Positions 41,300-51,230 of a stretch of DNA of 51,230 nucleotides are shown in pieces. Numbering within the stretch: position 1 is the first letter of the stretch; each line of letters begins with the position of its first letter. This DNA is from an uncultured Oscillospiraceae bacterium. GTDB lineage: Bacteria > Bacillota > Clostridia > Oscillospirales > Oscillospiraceae. A program made the position numbers and the translations under genes. Under the pieces are notes generated by a model, which was given only the letters and a program-made list of their open reading frames with translations, made no database searches and was not told where the DNA came from. Location of the stretch: the NCBI GenBank assembly GCA_934574095.1, contig CAKTMW010000008.1, positions 1-51,230 on the forward strand, in the 5' to 3' direction.

Positions 41300-42600
41300 G
41301 GTTCCTCCTCCCGGATGGGCAGCAGCAGCCGCGCTGTCACGCCGCCCTCCTCATTCTCTGTATAGGATAGCCCATATTTCTGGCCGCACAGCAGCTTGAC
41401 CCGCTTCTGTACGTTCAGAATTCCGATACTGTTGCCCTCCAGCTTGGAGGGCTGCCGTGCATAGTGCAGCAGCATCTGGTCGATCTCCGCCTTTTTGCCG
41501 GGGGAAAAGCCGCTGCCGGTGTCCGCCACGGTGATGGCCATGTCCCCCTCCGGCAGCGCCTGGGCGGAGATGGCCACCCGGCCCCGGTAGCCCTTGTTTT
41601 TCAGCCCGTGGAGGAGGCTGTTCTCCACAATGGGCTGTAGGATAAAGTTGGGCACCAGCGCGTCGTACAGCTCAGGCTCTACATCGCAGCGGCACTCCAG
41701 CTGGGGATAGCGGTAGCACATCAGCTCCAGATACGCTTCCAGCAGCTCCAGCTCGTCCTCCAGCGGCACCATGGGCTGGTTCACCTTCACGCTGCGGCGG
41801 AAGAAGTCTACTAAGCGCATGAGAAGGTCCGCCACCTTTTTGTCTCCGTCCAGCTGGGCCTGGATGCGTATGGCGTCCAGGGTGTTATACAGGAAGTGGG
41901 GGTTCACCTGGCTTTTCAGATACAGCATGGACATCTTCTGCTCCACCAGCTCGCCCCGCAGGATGTCCGGGTTCTCCAGCGTCAGATAGAAGGACAGCGT
42001 CATCAGCGTCAGTCCCATGCCGCTGATGAGCCAGGTGTGGTGCAGTCCCTGCAAAATGCATACCGTAAACTCGATCACCAGCGCCGCGCCGATGGCAAAG
42101 CGCTTTTTCCTGTGCAGCTGCCGCCAGTTGAAGACCAGTAGTCCCGCGCACAGCAGCAGGTAAAAGGCCACGCCGCCGTAGCATACGTTAGCCTGGGGAC
42201 CGGTGGAGTAGTTGCCCTCCGGCGTGATGGCATAGCGCACCGGCAGAGCCAGTGCCGCCAGCACCGCCAACCCCAGAAAGCAACGGGCCGCCAGGTCCAA
42301 CCGCCGGGGACGGCCTGTTTCCTCCTCCACCAGAATGGCGATGTACTGGTAGAAGAGGTACATCGCCAGCAGCATGGTGGCGATAAAGGCCCGGTGCAGC
42401 GTGTCGTTCAGCAAAAGCGGTACGGTGTCCAGATGGTTCACCGTGTACAGCGTGACGCCGTCCAGCGCCAGATGGGCCAGCATCGTCACCAGCAACACGG
42501 AAAACGTCCTGTGCAGGGGCGTCCGCTCCCGCCGGGCGGAGAAATAGATTCCGGCCACAAAGGCCACGATGAGAAACAGCGCGATCTCCATGCGCAGCAT
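41296..42600 (-). CDS. Sensor histidine kinase (LytS/YesM type)
   Basis: A 434-residue membrane kinase. Residues ~1-208 hold six to seven hydrophobic helices, a 7TM-like sensor rather than the large extracellular loop of classic YesM. The phosphorylated His is H235 in SQVNPHFLYNTLDAIRIQ (His_kinase, PF06580). The ATPase domain has NFILQPIVENSLLHGLKNKG and ADTGSGFSPG. The start at 42600 follows GAGGTGAAGCGCC. The ligand cannot be inferred. Confidence 0.92.
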   Translation of the reverse strand: MLRMEIALFLIVAFVAGIYFSARRERTPLHRTFSVLLVTMLAHLALDGVTLYTVNHLDTVPLLLNDTLHRAFIATMLLAMYLFYQYIAILVEEETGRPRRLDLAARCFLGLAVLAALALPVRYAITPEGNYSTGPQANVCYGGVAFYLLLCAGLLVFNWRQLHRKKRFAIGAALVIEFTVCILQGLHHTWLISGMGLTLMTLSFYLTLENPDILRGELVEQKMSMLYLKSQVNPHFLYNTLDAIRIQAQLDGDKKVADLLMRLVDFFRRSVKVNQPMVPLEDELELLEAYLELMCYRYPQLECRCDVEPELYDALVPNFILQPIVENSLLHGLKNKGYRGRVAISAQALPEGDMAITVADTGSGFSPGKKAEIDQMLLHYARQPSKLEGNSIGILNVQKRVKLLCGQKYGLSYTENEEGGVTARLLLPIREEEP

Positions 42601-42661
42601 GGCGCTTCACCTCTTTCGCGGGGCGTTGCCCCTGTCAATCGATCATAGGGGGATGTTTGGT

Positions 42662-42687
42662 ATGCCTTTGTAGGGGCCGATGCCCAC
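42662..42687. repeat. REP-like palindrome
   Basis: GTAGGGGCCGATG-CCCA-CATCGGCCC in the gap between methionine synthase and the histidine kinase. The GTAGGG core recurs at 36447 and, inverted, at 11003-11009. Confidence 0.5.
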
Positions 42688-42700
42688 ATCGGCCCGCCTG

Positions 42701-45116
<2,416 letters not shown>

Positions 45117-45130
<14 letters not shown>

Positions 45131-45806
45131 AGGTGATCCCTCGCTTTCGATAGTTGCATCGGGCCCGGAGCACACAGTGTCCGCAGCCCGCCAGTTGTCC
45201 CCTGACCGGGTGATCGCTGACGCCCAGCAGCGCTGTCACGCTCTTCCGGGGCGTCATTAAATAGGTATCCGTGACATATAGACCGATCTGCCGCGCCGTG
45301 TCCAGCGCTGCCGCTGCCGGCGGCTGCACGGTGATGGGCCAGTCGCCGTAGCCGGGGGAGAACCGGCCGGTGAGGAAAAGCCCCCGCTCCGCCGCCCATT
45401 GCCGCAGCTGCCCCTCGGCGGCGTCCGCCATCTGCTCTGCCAGCGCCGAGGCCAGCGCGTCCGCCGCCGCGCCCGCCGCCACATCACCCACGGCGGCGCG
45501 GCGAATCTGACCGTCTACCATGGGCCCCAGCGTCACCGCCAGCAAAATGGCCTGCGGACAGTCCGCCAAATGGCGGCGAATGTCCGCTCCTTGCAGAATA
45601 CCGGCTTCGTCCCATGCGGCGGTATCCGCCGTTCGCCAGACGGCTTTCGGCATGGCGGAACGCAGCAGGGGCGGGGCGCACCGCTCCAGCAGCGCCAGCG
45701 TGGCGCTGTCCGGTTCGCCCGGCGCGCCCAGATAGCGGGCGGCCTGCCGCAGATCGATGGACTCCGGCGTTTCCAGCGTAAGGGAGCGGATGGGGGAGAG
45801 AGACAT
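45117..45806 (-). CDS. Stand-alone methionine synthase activation-domain protein
   Basis: A 229-residue protein resembling the cobalamin-dependent methionine synthase activation domain (Met_synt_B12). The AdoMet-binding signature is RFSPGYGDWPI near 150, followed by DTYLMTPRKSVTALLGVSD, and the C-terminus GCGHCVLRARCNYRKRG has a CxxC-x4-C cysteine cluster found in such stand-alone forms. It probably supplies reductive methylation to the shortened MetH encoded downstream. The start at 45806 follows AAAAGGAGGTCTGCCGT, and the pair share one promoter. Confidence 0.88.
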
Positions 45807-45839
45807 ACGGCAGACCTCCTTTTTTCGTGTGAATAATTC

Positions 45840-45868
45840 AGTATACCCCAATCGCCGACGGGAATCAA
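45840..45868 (-). promoter_or_regulatory. Promoter of the methionine synthase operon
   Basis: On the minus strand TTGATT, a 17-bp spacer and TATACT, 34 bp upstream of the activation-protein start. No riboswitch is visible between it and the gene. Confidence 0.75.
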
Positions 45869-45902
45869 CCCGATAACGGGGAAAAGATGCCCCCATAACG
45901 GC

Positions 45903-45948
45903 GGTTTATGTACCAAAAAGGGGGCAATAAACGGGGTTAATGTACCAA
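45903..45948. promoter_or_regulatory. Two direct repeats upstream of the methionine synthase promoter
   Basis: GGTTTATGTACCAA (45903-45916) and GGTTAATGTACCAA (45935-45948) differ at one base and are 32 bp apart, about three helical turns. They lie 35-80 bp upstream of the -35 box and could bind an activator. Confidence 0.45.
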
Positions 45949-45982
45949 TAAACATGCAAAAATTTGCGGATGCAGAAAGACC

Positions 45983-46014
45983 ATGCGCCCGCACGGGGCT
46001 GTGCGGGCGCATGA
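45983..46014 (-). terminator. Terminator of the aminotransferase gene
   Basis: CATGCGCCCGCAC-GGGGCT-GTGCGGGCGCATG, a 13-bp stem followed on the minus strand by a T-rich stretch, 24 bp after the stop. Confidence 0.75.
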
Positions 46015-46037
46015 AAGCAGTGTGAAATAAGATGGCT

Positions 46038-47099
46038 TTACACCCGGCATGTCCAGCCGAAGGGATCGGGCTTTGTGCCCCACTGGATGCCGGTCAGCTC
46101 GTCATAGAGCTTCTGGGACAGTGCGCCGATCTGACCGTTGTTGACTTCGTAGCGCACATCGTCCCAGCCCAGGGCGCCGATAGGCGAAACTACCGCGGCG
46201 GTGCCAATGCACCAGGCCTCCTCCAAAGCGCCGGTGCGGGCGGCTTCAAACAGCTCGTCCACGCTCAGCAGACGCTCCTCCACCGGCATGCCCCAGCTCT
46301 TGAGCAGCTCGATGGCGGACTTGCGGGTGACGCCCCGGAGGATGGAGCCGGTCAGGGCGGGGGTGACCACGGTGCCATTGATCTTGAACATGACGTTCAT
46401 GCCGCCGCCCTCCTCCACGTACTTGCGCTCGACACCGTCCAGCCACAGCACCTGGGAGTAGCCCTTGGCCTCGGCCCGCTCACCGGCCCGGTTGGCCGCG
46501 CCGTAGTTGCCGCCGCACTTGGCCTCGCCGGTGCCGCCGCGAACGGCACGGACATCCTCGGTCTCCACCATGATGGGGACAGGCTTCAAACCGTCGCTGA
46601 AGTAGCTGCCGGAGGGGGAGAGGATGATGACGAAGGACGCCTCGTGGACGCCGTGCAGCGCCAGGGTGGGGTCAGTGGAGTACAGGAAGGGACGGATATA
46701 CAGGCTGGTGCCGGGGTCACTGGGCACCCAGTCCTGATCCACCCGGACCACCTCCTTGATGGCCTGTAAGGCGTCGTCGGGGTTCACCTGCGGCAGCCCC
46801 AGACGCTCGCAGGAGCGGTTCAGCCGGGCGATATTCTCCCAGGGGCGGAACAGCTGCACCTCACCGTCGGGGCGACGGTAGGCCTTCAGGCCCTCGAATA
46901 CCTCGGTGCCGTAGTGGAGAACGCTGGCGGCGGGGGAGAGAGCGATGGGGCCGTAGGGGACGACGCGGGCGTTGTGCCAGCCGTCCTTCTCGGTGTAGTC
47001 CATGACGAACATGTGGTCGGTAAACACAGTGCCGAAGCCCAGCTGGTTGGAGGGGGGCAAGGTGCCGGGATGGGGATTCTTCGTAACGGTGATATTCAT
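46038..47099 (-). CDS. ilvE: Branched-chain amino acid aminotransferase
   Basis: A 353-residue fold-type IV PLP enzyme, the long BCAT group II form. It interconverts leucine, isoleucine and valine with their 2-oxo acids. Landmarks are VLHYGTEVFEGLKAYRRPDG near 60-80, the PLP lysine K194 in GTGEAKCGGNYGAANRA, QVLWLDGVERKYVEEGGGMNVMF near 220, and GSILRGVTRKSAIELLKSWG. The start at 47099 follows AAAAGGAGACGATTTT. It lies 37 bp after the hydroxyacid dehydrogenase gene on the same strand, which suggests work on the same 2-oxo acids. Confidence 0.93.
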   Translation of the reverse strand: MNITVTKNPHPGTLPPSNQLGFGTVFTDHMFVMDYTEKDGWHNARVVPYGPIALSPAASVLHYGTEVFEGLKAYRRPDGEVQLFRPWENIARLNRSCERLGLPQVNPDDALQAIKEVVRVDQDWVPSDPGTSLYIRPFLYSTDPTLALHGVHEASFVIILSPSGSYFSDGLKPVPIMVETEDVRAVRGGTGEAKCGGNYGAANRAGERAEAKGYSQVLWLDGVERKYVEEGGGMNVMFKINGTVVTPALTGSILRGVTRKSAIELLKSWGMPVEERLLSVDELFEAARTGALEEAWCIGTAAVVSPIGALGWDDVRYEVNNGQIGALSQKLYDELTGIQWGTKPDPFGWTCRV

Positions 47100-47136
47100 A
47101 AAATCGTCTCCTTTTCGCAAAATCAGATTGGTAAGA

Positions 47137-48084
47137 TCAGATCTCTTTCAGATGCTCCATATTGTGGCGGATGCCCTCGCAGCACTGGTGGAAGGTGGCC
47201 TTTTCCTCGTCGGTGAGGGGCAGCTCCACCACCTCCTCTACGCCGTTTGCGCCGATGACGCAAGGCACGCCGGCGAACAGACCGCTTTCGCCGTACTCGC
47301 CGCACAGCTCCATGCTGGCGGGCATGATGGCTTTTTCATCGTGGAGCACGATGTGGGCCATCCGGGCGGCGGTGGTGGCGATGCCGTACTCGGTGCAGAA
47401 CTTGCCGGAGAAGGTGACCCAGCCGCCGCCGATGGACTCCTTCTGCAAGGCGTCACGGTCAAAGCGGAAGCGCTCGTCCGTTTCGGCCCACTTGTCCAGC
47501 GGCATACCCTTGAAGCTGACGCAGGACCAGGGCGCGAACTGCTGGTTGCCGTGCTCACCCAGCATATAGCAGGTGATGGACTTGTGGTCCACGCCGGTCT
47601 GACGGGCCAAAGCGCTGAGAAGGCGGGAGGTGTCAAGACCGGTTCCGGTGCCGAACACGCGGCCCTTCGGCAATCCCAGCCCCAGCGCCAGCTCACGGGT
47701 GACGATATCGCAAGGGTTGGTGATGTTGATGAGCACGCCGTCAAAGCCGCTGGCCTTGACCCTTTCCGCGTAGCCCCGGACGGCGGGGATGGTGAAATCC
47801 ATCTCGGTCACCCGGTCGTGGGTGCCCCGCAGCAGCTCGATCTTGCCCACGCTGTTGACGATCACGTCGCTCTCGCCCAGATCGGCGAAGTCACCGGCCC
47901 GGACGGTGACGCGGTGGGGCAGATACGCCGCCGCGTCACGGAGATCCTGTACCTCGCTGGCCAGCTTCTGCTGGTTCTGATCCACAAGTACCAGCTCGTC
48001 GGCGATGCCCTGCACCGCCAGCGCGTAAGCAACATGGGCGCCCACATGGCCCAGACCGATGACACCGAGAACACGTTTTTTCAT
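47137..48084 (-). CDS. L-2-hydroxyacid dehydrogenase (LDH family; hydroxyisocaproate-type candidate)
   Basis: A 315-residue NAD-dependent enzyme of the LDH/MDH family. The cofactor loop is GLGHVGAHVA (10-19); catalytic residues are D151/R154 in GTGTGLDTSRL and H178 in LGEHGNQ. The substrate loop reads SVGKIELLRGTHDRVTEMDF instead of the usual PGETRLDL form of L-lactate dehydrogenase; it resembles what I recall of L-2-hydroxyisocaproate dehydrogenases, including the following SGFDGVLINITNP. Together with the adjacent aminotransferase this favours branched-chain 2-oxo acids as substrates, though lactate is not excluded. GAAAGGATGG precedes the start. Confidence 0.85.
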   Translation of the reverse strand: MKKRVLGVIGLGHVGAHVAYALAVQGIADELVLVDQNQQKLASEVQDLRDAAAYLPHRVTVRAGDFADLGESDVIVNSVGKIELLRGTHDRVTEMDFTIPAVRGYAERVKASGFDGVLINITNPCDIVTRELALGLGLPKGRVFGTGTGLDTSRLLSALARQTGVDHKSITCYMLGEHGNQQFAPWSCVSFKGMPLDKWAETDERFRFDRDALQKESIGGGWVTFSGKFCTEYGIATTAARMAHIVLHDEKAIMPASMELCGEYGESGLFAGVPCVIGANGVEEVVELPLTDEEKATFHQCCEGIRHNMEHLKEI

Positions 48085-48130
48085 GGTAAAACCATCCTTT
48101 CGACTTGATAATATCGTAATTATTTTGCAT

Positions 48131-49669
48131 TTAAGCCCCGAAATGGGGGAATAACACGCAGGTATACAGCATGGTCAGCACCATGTAGATCACAAGGATG
48201 ACGGTGAAGGCGGGCAGCGTCCGCTTCATGACCTTGTTTTCGTTGCCTACCTGATCCACCGTGGCGCAGGCGGCTACCGTATTGTTGGGGCAGATGAGGT
48301 TGCCCAGCGAAGCGCCGGCGTTTTGTCCGGCGAACACGGTGATGGGGTTCATGCCCAGCGCCTGTGCCGCCTGGATGTGCATGTCGGCGAACATGATGTT
48401 GGAGCCGAGGCCCGTACCGGTGATGAAGGAGCCGCTGGCGCCGATCAGCACGGCGGCGGCAGGATAGAATCGGCCCACCACGGCGGCAATGTCAGATGCC
48501 AGCAGGTTCATCATGCCGGTGGAGGGGGACTGCATGATATAGGATACCACCAGCAGGCTGCCCATGGTCACCAGCACCGGCATCACGTGACCCACGGTCT
48601 TGGCGCAGATCTGGCCGTACTGCTTCCATCCGGTTTTCAGCGTCATTGCGCCAAGGAAGCCGCAGATCAGGATCACCACGTCCACCCACACGATATAGCC
48701 GAAGGTGCACATGACGGCGAAGCCGTTTTTCACCAGTGCGGGGAAGCCGTAGCGGACGGCGGGCAGCAGCACCAGCATGTAGATGTAGGGGGACATGGCA
48801 CGGAACGGGCCGTACTTCTTTTCCTGACTGGTGAAGCGGTAACGGTATTCCTCCGGTGTTTTCACGCCCACCACTTTCACGTAGACCACGCTGAGGAGGA
48901 TGGAGAGAAGGCCGGTGCCCATGGAGGTGACTTCCGCGCCCACGAAGTTGGAGAGGACGAACATCACCGCGCCGGTGGACACACCGGCAAAGCAGAGGTA
49001 GGGGACGATGCCCTTGAAGCCCTTGCGGCCAAAGGTCATGGCCACCATGATAAAGGGGATCACCAGCACACCGAACATGTGGATGCGGCCCACCATGGCG
49101 GAGTTCAGCGCCACGGTGCTGAGACCTGCGTCGGTAAGGGCCGCGCCGCCGTTGATGGTGGTCAGACCGGCGCCGCCCCAGGAGCAGGGCGTGGCGTCGC
49201 CCAACAGGGCCAGCGCGATGGAGGTCACCGGGTCAAAGCCCAGCGCCACCAGAAACGGGGCGGCGATGGCGGCGGGAGAGCCTGCACCTGCCGCGCCCTC
49301 CAGAAAGATGGGGAGCATCATGCCGATGATGACCACCTGCACCCGGCGGTCGTCACTGATGCGGGCGATGGCGCCCTTCACCTCGTCGATGGCGCCGGTA
49401 TCACGGAGCAGGTTCAGGATCACGAAGGCGCCGAACACCATCAGCACGATCTTCAGACCCTCCTTGATGCCCTTCCAGAGAAGGGCGTCATAGACGGCTA
49501 CGTTGTCCTTGAAGGAAGCGCCGGTGACATTGAAATACGTAAAGGCCAGCAGAAGCGTCCACAGCAGAGCCACGGGAGCGACGCGCTTGGCGGACTGGCG
49601 GAAGCCCAGAATGCCCACCAGCACCACGACGATGGGGCTGAGTGCCATGACGAAATTGAAGAAGCTCAT
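48131..49669 (-). CDS. L-lactate permease family transporter
   Basis: A 512-residue polytopic membrane protein (12-14 helices) of the LctP family. Landmarks are PIFLEGAAGAGSPAAIAAPFLVALGF near 105-130, GDATPCSWGGAGLTTI, and SGSFITGTGLGSNIMF plus QNAGASLGNLICPNNTVAACATV near the C-terminus, all typical of lactate/glycolate permeases. The 2-hydroxyacid dehydrogenase gene next to it (46 bp) suggests it moves lactate or other 2-hydroxy acids. The start is uncertain: ATG at 49669 or an in-frame GTG at 49684; both have weak binding sites. Confidence 0.92.
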   Translation of the reverse strand: MSFFNFVMALSPIVVVLVGILGFRQSAKRVAPVALLWTLLLAFTYFNVTGASFKDNVAVYDALLWKGIKEGLKIVLMVFGAFVILNLLRDTGAIDEVKGAIARISDDRRVQVVIIGMMLPIFLEGAAGAGSPAAIAAPFLVALGFDPVTSIALALLGDATPCSWGGAGLTTINGGAALTDAGLSTVALNSAMVGRIHMFGVLVIPFIMVAMTFGRKGFKGIVPYLCFAGVSTGAVMFVLSNFVGAEVTSMGTGLLSILLSVVYVKVVGVKTPEEYRYRFTSQEKKYGPFRAMSPYIYMLVLLPAVRYGFPALVKNGFAVMCTFGYIVWVDVVILICGFLGAMTLKTGWKQYGQICAKTVGHVMPVLVTMGSLLVVSYIMQSPSTGMMNLLASDIAAVVGRFYPAAAVLIGASGSFITGTGLGSNIMFADMHIQAAQALGMNPITVFAGQNAGASLGNLICPNNTVAACATVDQVGNENKVMKRTLPAFTVILVIYMVLTMLYTCVLFPHFGA

Positions 49670-49749
49670 AGGAATTTTTCTCACTTTCTTTTGATGTTGG
49701 GGTGGCGTCGCTTCGCTGGCCAGGAGAAGCGAACAGGGATCTATGAAAA

Positions 49750-49782
49750 AAAGAGGCTCCGCCGGATGGCGGAGCCTCTTGC
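49750..49782 (-). terminator. Terminator of the 66-residue peptide gene
   Basis: AAGAGGCTCCGCC-GGAT-GGCGGAGCCTCTT with an eight-T run on the minus strand. Confidence 0.85.
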
Positions 49783-49802
49783 AGCTGTAGCTGTCGTCGG
49801 TC

Positions 49803-50003
49803 TTACGAGGGCAGGCAGGGGGAAGGGGACGTCATGTTCCGGCATGTGAAGAAGCTGGCAAATACCAGCAGAATAATAATGGACGCCAGCAGAATGCCGG
49901 CGTCCAAGGACAGAATAATGCTGTTCATGTCGGAGCATGCGGACACAGCGCAGGAGCCCTGCGCGTAAGCGGTCATATTGGCGAATGTGGTAGTCATCAT
50001 CAT
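49803..50003 (-). CDS. Small cysteine-containing membrane peptide
   Basis: A 66-residue protein not recognised. Its N-terminus MMMTTTFANMTAYAQGSCAVSACSDM is polar with two close cysteines; residues ~27-50 (SIILSLDAGILLASIIILLVFASFF) form one membrane helix, and a short tail has one further pair of cysteines separated (TCRNM, PCLPS). A complete gene unit surrounds it: promoter with 17-bp spacer, AAAGGACACAGCGGCA binding region and a strong terminator, so it is very likely expressed. Which of the three consecutive ATGs is used is unclear. Confidence 0.7.
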   Translation of the reverse strand: MMMTTTFANMTAYAQGSCAVSACSDMNSIILSLDAGILLASIIILLVFASFFTCRNMTSPSPCLPS

Positions 50004-50034
50004 TGCCGCTGTGTCCTTTCTTGAAGATGAACGG

Positions 50035-50063
50035 AGTGTAGCACACATTTTTTGCCAATGCAA
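50035..50063 (-). promoter_or_regulatory. Promoter of the 66-residue peptide gene
   Basis: On the minus strand TTGCAT, a 17-bp spacer and TACACT, about 30 bp upstream of the start. Confidence 0.72.
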
Positions 50064-50151
50064 GAGGAAAATTATTCCAGAAACGCAAAATCGGCCGAAC
50101 GCACAATGGGAGCCCATGGCGGACGGGCTTCCATTGTTGGAAAGACAGAAT

Positions 50152-50778
50152 TTATTCCGCTGTACCGTGACCCTCCTGCCGCAGACGGCGCATCAGGTGG
50201 GACAGGGCGTACATCAGCGTCTCGTAGTGGATGAAATTCAGGGTGTTTTTGTCCAAAAGTACCTGCAAACTGGCGGGGAAGTCCTCATCGGCGTCCCAAA
50301 AGCGCAGCAGAACAGGCAAAAAGGGGAACAGGGCCAGCTGATAGGCCACGTCTCCCTTGGGCTGGGGGATGCCGTGGAGGGCGCGGCAGGCCCGGTCCAG
50401 GGCGGCGGTCTGGCCGGTGAAGTCCGCCGCCGAGATGAGGAAGAGGTCGCCGCTCTTGGCCAGGGTGCCGCCCTGAATGGCGGAGAGACTGGCCACGTTG
50501 ACCCACTCATGGGACAGGTGACACAGGGGCTGGGAATCGCACAGCAGGTCGTAAATGGACATGGCGGCGTTGAAATCCGCCTTTTCACCGGTGGAAACGA
50601 CGGTGACCAAGCCGGTATGGCGGTCCACCCGGTGGGGACGGTCCACAAAGGTGATATAGAGGGCGTCGGCATCGTGGGAGAGGTCGAATTTGCGGATCAT
50701 GGCCGATTGGTCATAGCGCAGAAAGGCACGGGCCGCGGCGTCCTGGCTCTTTTCATAGTTGGAGATGGGGGCGGGCAT
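50152..50778 (-). CDS. DUF3786-domain protein
   Basis: A 208-residue cytosolic protein resembling DUF3786 (PF12654). FNAAMSIYDLLCDSQP near 80 and the C-terminal LLRFWDADEDFPASLQVLLDKN, then FIHYETLMYAL, are the conserved stretches. The family is common in anaerobes, sometimes near corrinoid or radical enzymes, but its activity is unknown. The start at 50778 follows AGGAGGTGCCCTCT; an ATG three codons upstream lacks a binding site. Confidence 0.82.
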   Translation of the reverse strand: MPAPISNYEKSQDAAARAFLRYDQSAMIRKFDLSHDADALYITFVDRPHRVDRHTGLVTVVSTGEKADFNAAMSIYDLLCDSQPLCHLSHEWVNVASLSAIQGGTLAKSGDLFLISAADFTGQTAALDRACRALHGIPQPKGDVAYQLALFPFLPVLLRFWDADEDFPASLQVLLDKNTLNFIHYETLMYALSHLMRRLRQEGHGTAE

Positions 50779-50863
50779 AGAGGGCACCTCCTGGAAGTGA
50801 TGACAGTATCATACCACGGAACAGCCGGGGAAGCAAGGCAGTGGTGCGGGATGTACGCGGCAA

Positions 50864-51130
50864 CGGGGAAATCACCGAAGCGCCGCCTGTGGCGGATGAA
50901 GCGAGGCGGTTTTAAGGAAGTGTCCTGACTGGCAGGAACAAATGTGACGGCCAGTCAGATGACACGACGAGGGCCGTACAGCCGAGTCGGCCCGCAGCGG
51001 GCGACGGGGAAAGCGGCGCAGCGCTGCCTGTGGCAGATGAAGCAAGCCGCTTTCAAGGCAGCGCCCCGTTTGGCGGGCACGAATGTGGCCAGCAGACGGC
51101 TGGCGCAACGAGGGCACAGCCGAGGAGACC
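50864..51130. repeat. Two degenerate tandem units (~141 bp period) downstream of tRNA-Gly
   Basis: Units begin with CGGGGAAA at 50864 and 51005 and share GCYGCCTGTGGCRGATGAAG, AARGYRGYKYCC-type segments, GGC-AC-AATGTG and CGACGAGGGC / CAACGAGGGC followed by ACAGCCGA, at roughly three-quarters identity. Their internal arms (for example GACTGGC / GCCAGTC) can pair. Frames read across them are repetitive and not credible genes. Confidence 0.55.
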
Positions 51131-51133
51131 GCG

Positions 51134-51167
51134 AAAAAAATCACCACCCGATCGGGTGGTGATTTTT
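51134..51167 (-). terminator. Terminator of tRNA-Gly
   Basis: AAATCACCACCCGATC and its complement form a stem right at the 3' end of the tRNA, followed by a T-run on the minus strand. Confidence 0.88.
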
Positions 51168-51230
51168 GGAGCGGGCGACGAGGCTCGAACTCGCTACCTC
51201 GACCTTGGCAAGGTCGCGCTCTACCAGATG
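51167..51230 (-). tRNA. tRNA-Gly (anticodon GCC), 5' end outside the window
   Basis: The minus strand reads (from within the D-arm) CATCTGGTAGAGCGCGACC, the anticodon loop CTTGCCAA, the T-arm GCGAG-TTCGAGC-CTCGT, the acceptor CGCCCGC and TCCA. The anticodon GCC gives glycine. About 10-12 bases of the 5' end are cut off by the window edge. Confidence 0.93.

Noticed and set aside
48323..49849. A 508-codon plus-strand frame
   Set aside because: It is antisense to the lactate permease and consists of His/Gly/Ala-rich low-complexity sequence.
50872..51147. A 91-codon minus-strand frame with repeated LHLPQAALR-like peptides
   Set aside because: The repetition comes from the tandem DNA units; no binding site is present and both strands are open.

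Overview
The window looks like chromosome from a GC-rich, low-redundancy Firmicute of the Oscillospiraceae type (Lawsonibacter/Flavonifractor/Dysosmobacter-like gut anaerobes). This is inferred from gene content (tmRNA with smpB, RNase M5, stand-alone MetH activation protein, ACT/DUF711 pair, DUF3786), clean sigma-A promoters with 17-bp spacers, strong AGGAGG-type ribosome binding sites and CCA-encoding tRNA genes. No 16S gene is present, so the genus is not proven.

Layout. 1-12,900 is core chromosome: the 3' end of cysS, a convergent lysA/C39-like protease pair, tmRNA with its partner smpB and a cyclophilin, an rnmV-holA-comEC operon, a fused MFS/spermidine-synthase-like gene, an XRE regulator and typA. 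At 13,005-13,300 a strong promoter precedes two decayed tRNA-Arg(CCU) copies and one intact tRNA-Arg(CCU).

13,301-about 29,250 is an accessory island next to that tRNA: a tyrosine integrase and excisionase, Tn916-type regulators (HTH_16 and a sigma-like protein), a 1587-residue wall-anchored protein with a DUF4430 domain behind a cobalamin riboswitch, a SLOG protein divergent from an XRE regulator, an isolated piece of a conjugation module (PrgI, VirB4, NlpC/P60 hydrolase), a RelBE toxin-antitoxin pair, and a fused patchwork of broken genes (integrase fragment, VirB6 C-terminus, dehydrogenase E1-alpha N-terminus). No relaxase or coupling protein is visible, so it reads as a decayed integrative conjugative element that keeps cargo.

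29,338-34,209 is a leftward run: GH25 muramidase, flavoprotein, RlmA-like methyltransferase, MATE exporter, cysteine desulfurase. 34,485-39,113 runs rightward: mtaB-yfbR, then ACT/DUF711/GNAT/zinc-ribbon genes. 39,196-50,778 runs leftward again: small membrane proteins with PspC, a YesMN-type two-component system, cobalamin-dependent methionine synthase with a separate activation protein, a branched-chain aminotransferase next to a 2-hydroxyacid dehydrogenase and a lactate-type permease, a 66-residue membrane peptide and a DUF3786 protein. The window ends inside a tRNA-Gly(GCC).

Two themes link the genes. Cobalamin appears twice: in MetH with its activation partner, and in the riboswitch-controlled DUF4430 surface protein in the island. 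Branched-chain amino acid metabolism is suggested by the adjacent aminotransferase, hydroxyacid dehydrogenase and carboxylate permease. The main uncertainty is the extent and ends of the island, because no convincing right attachment site was found.
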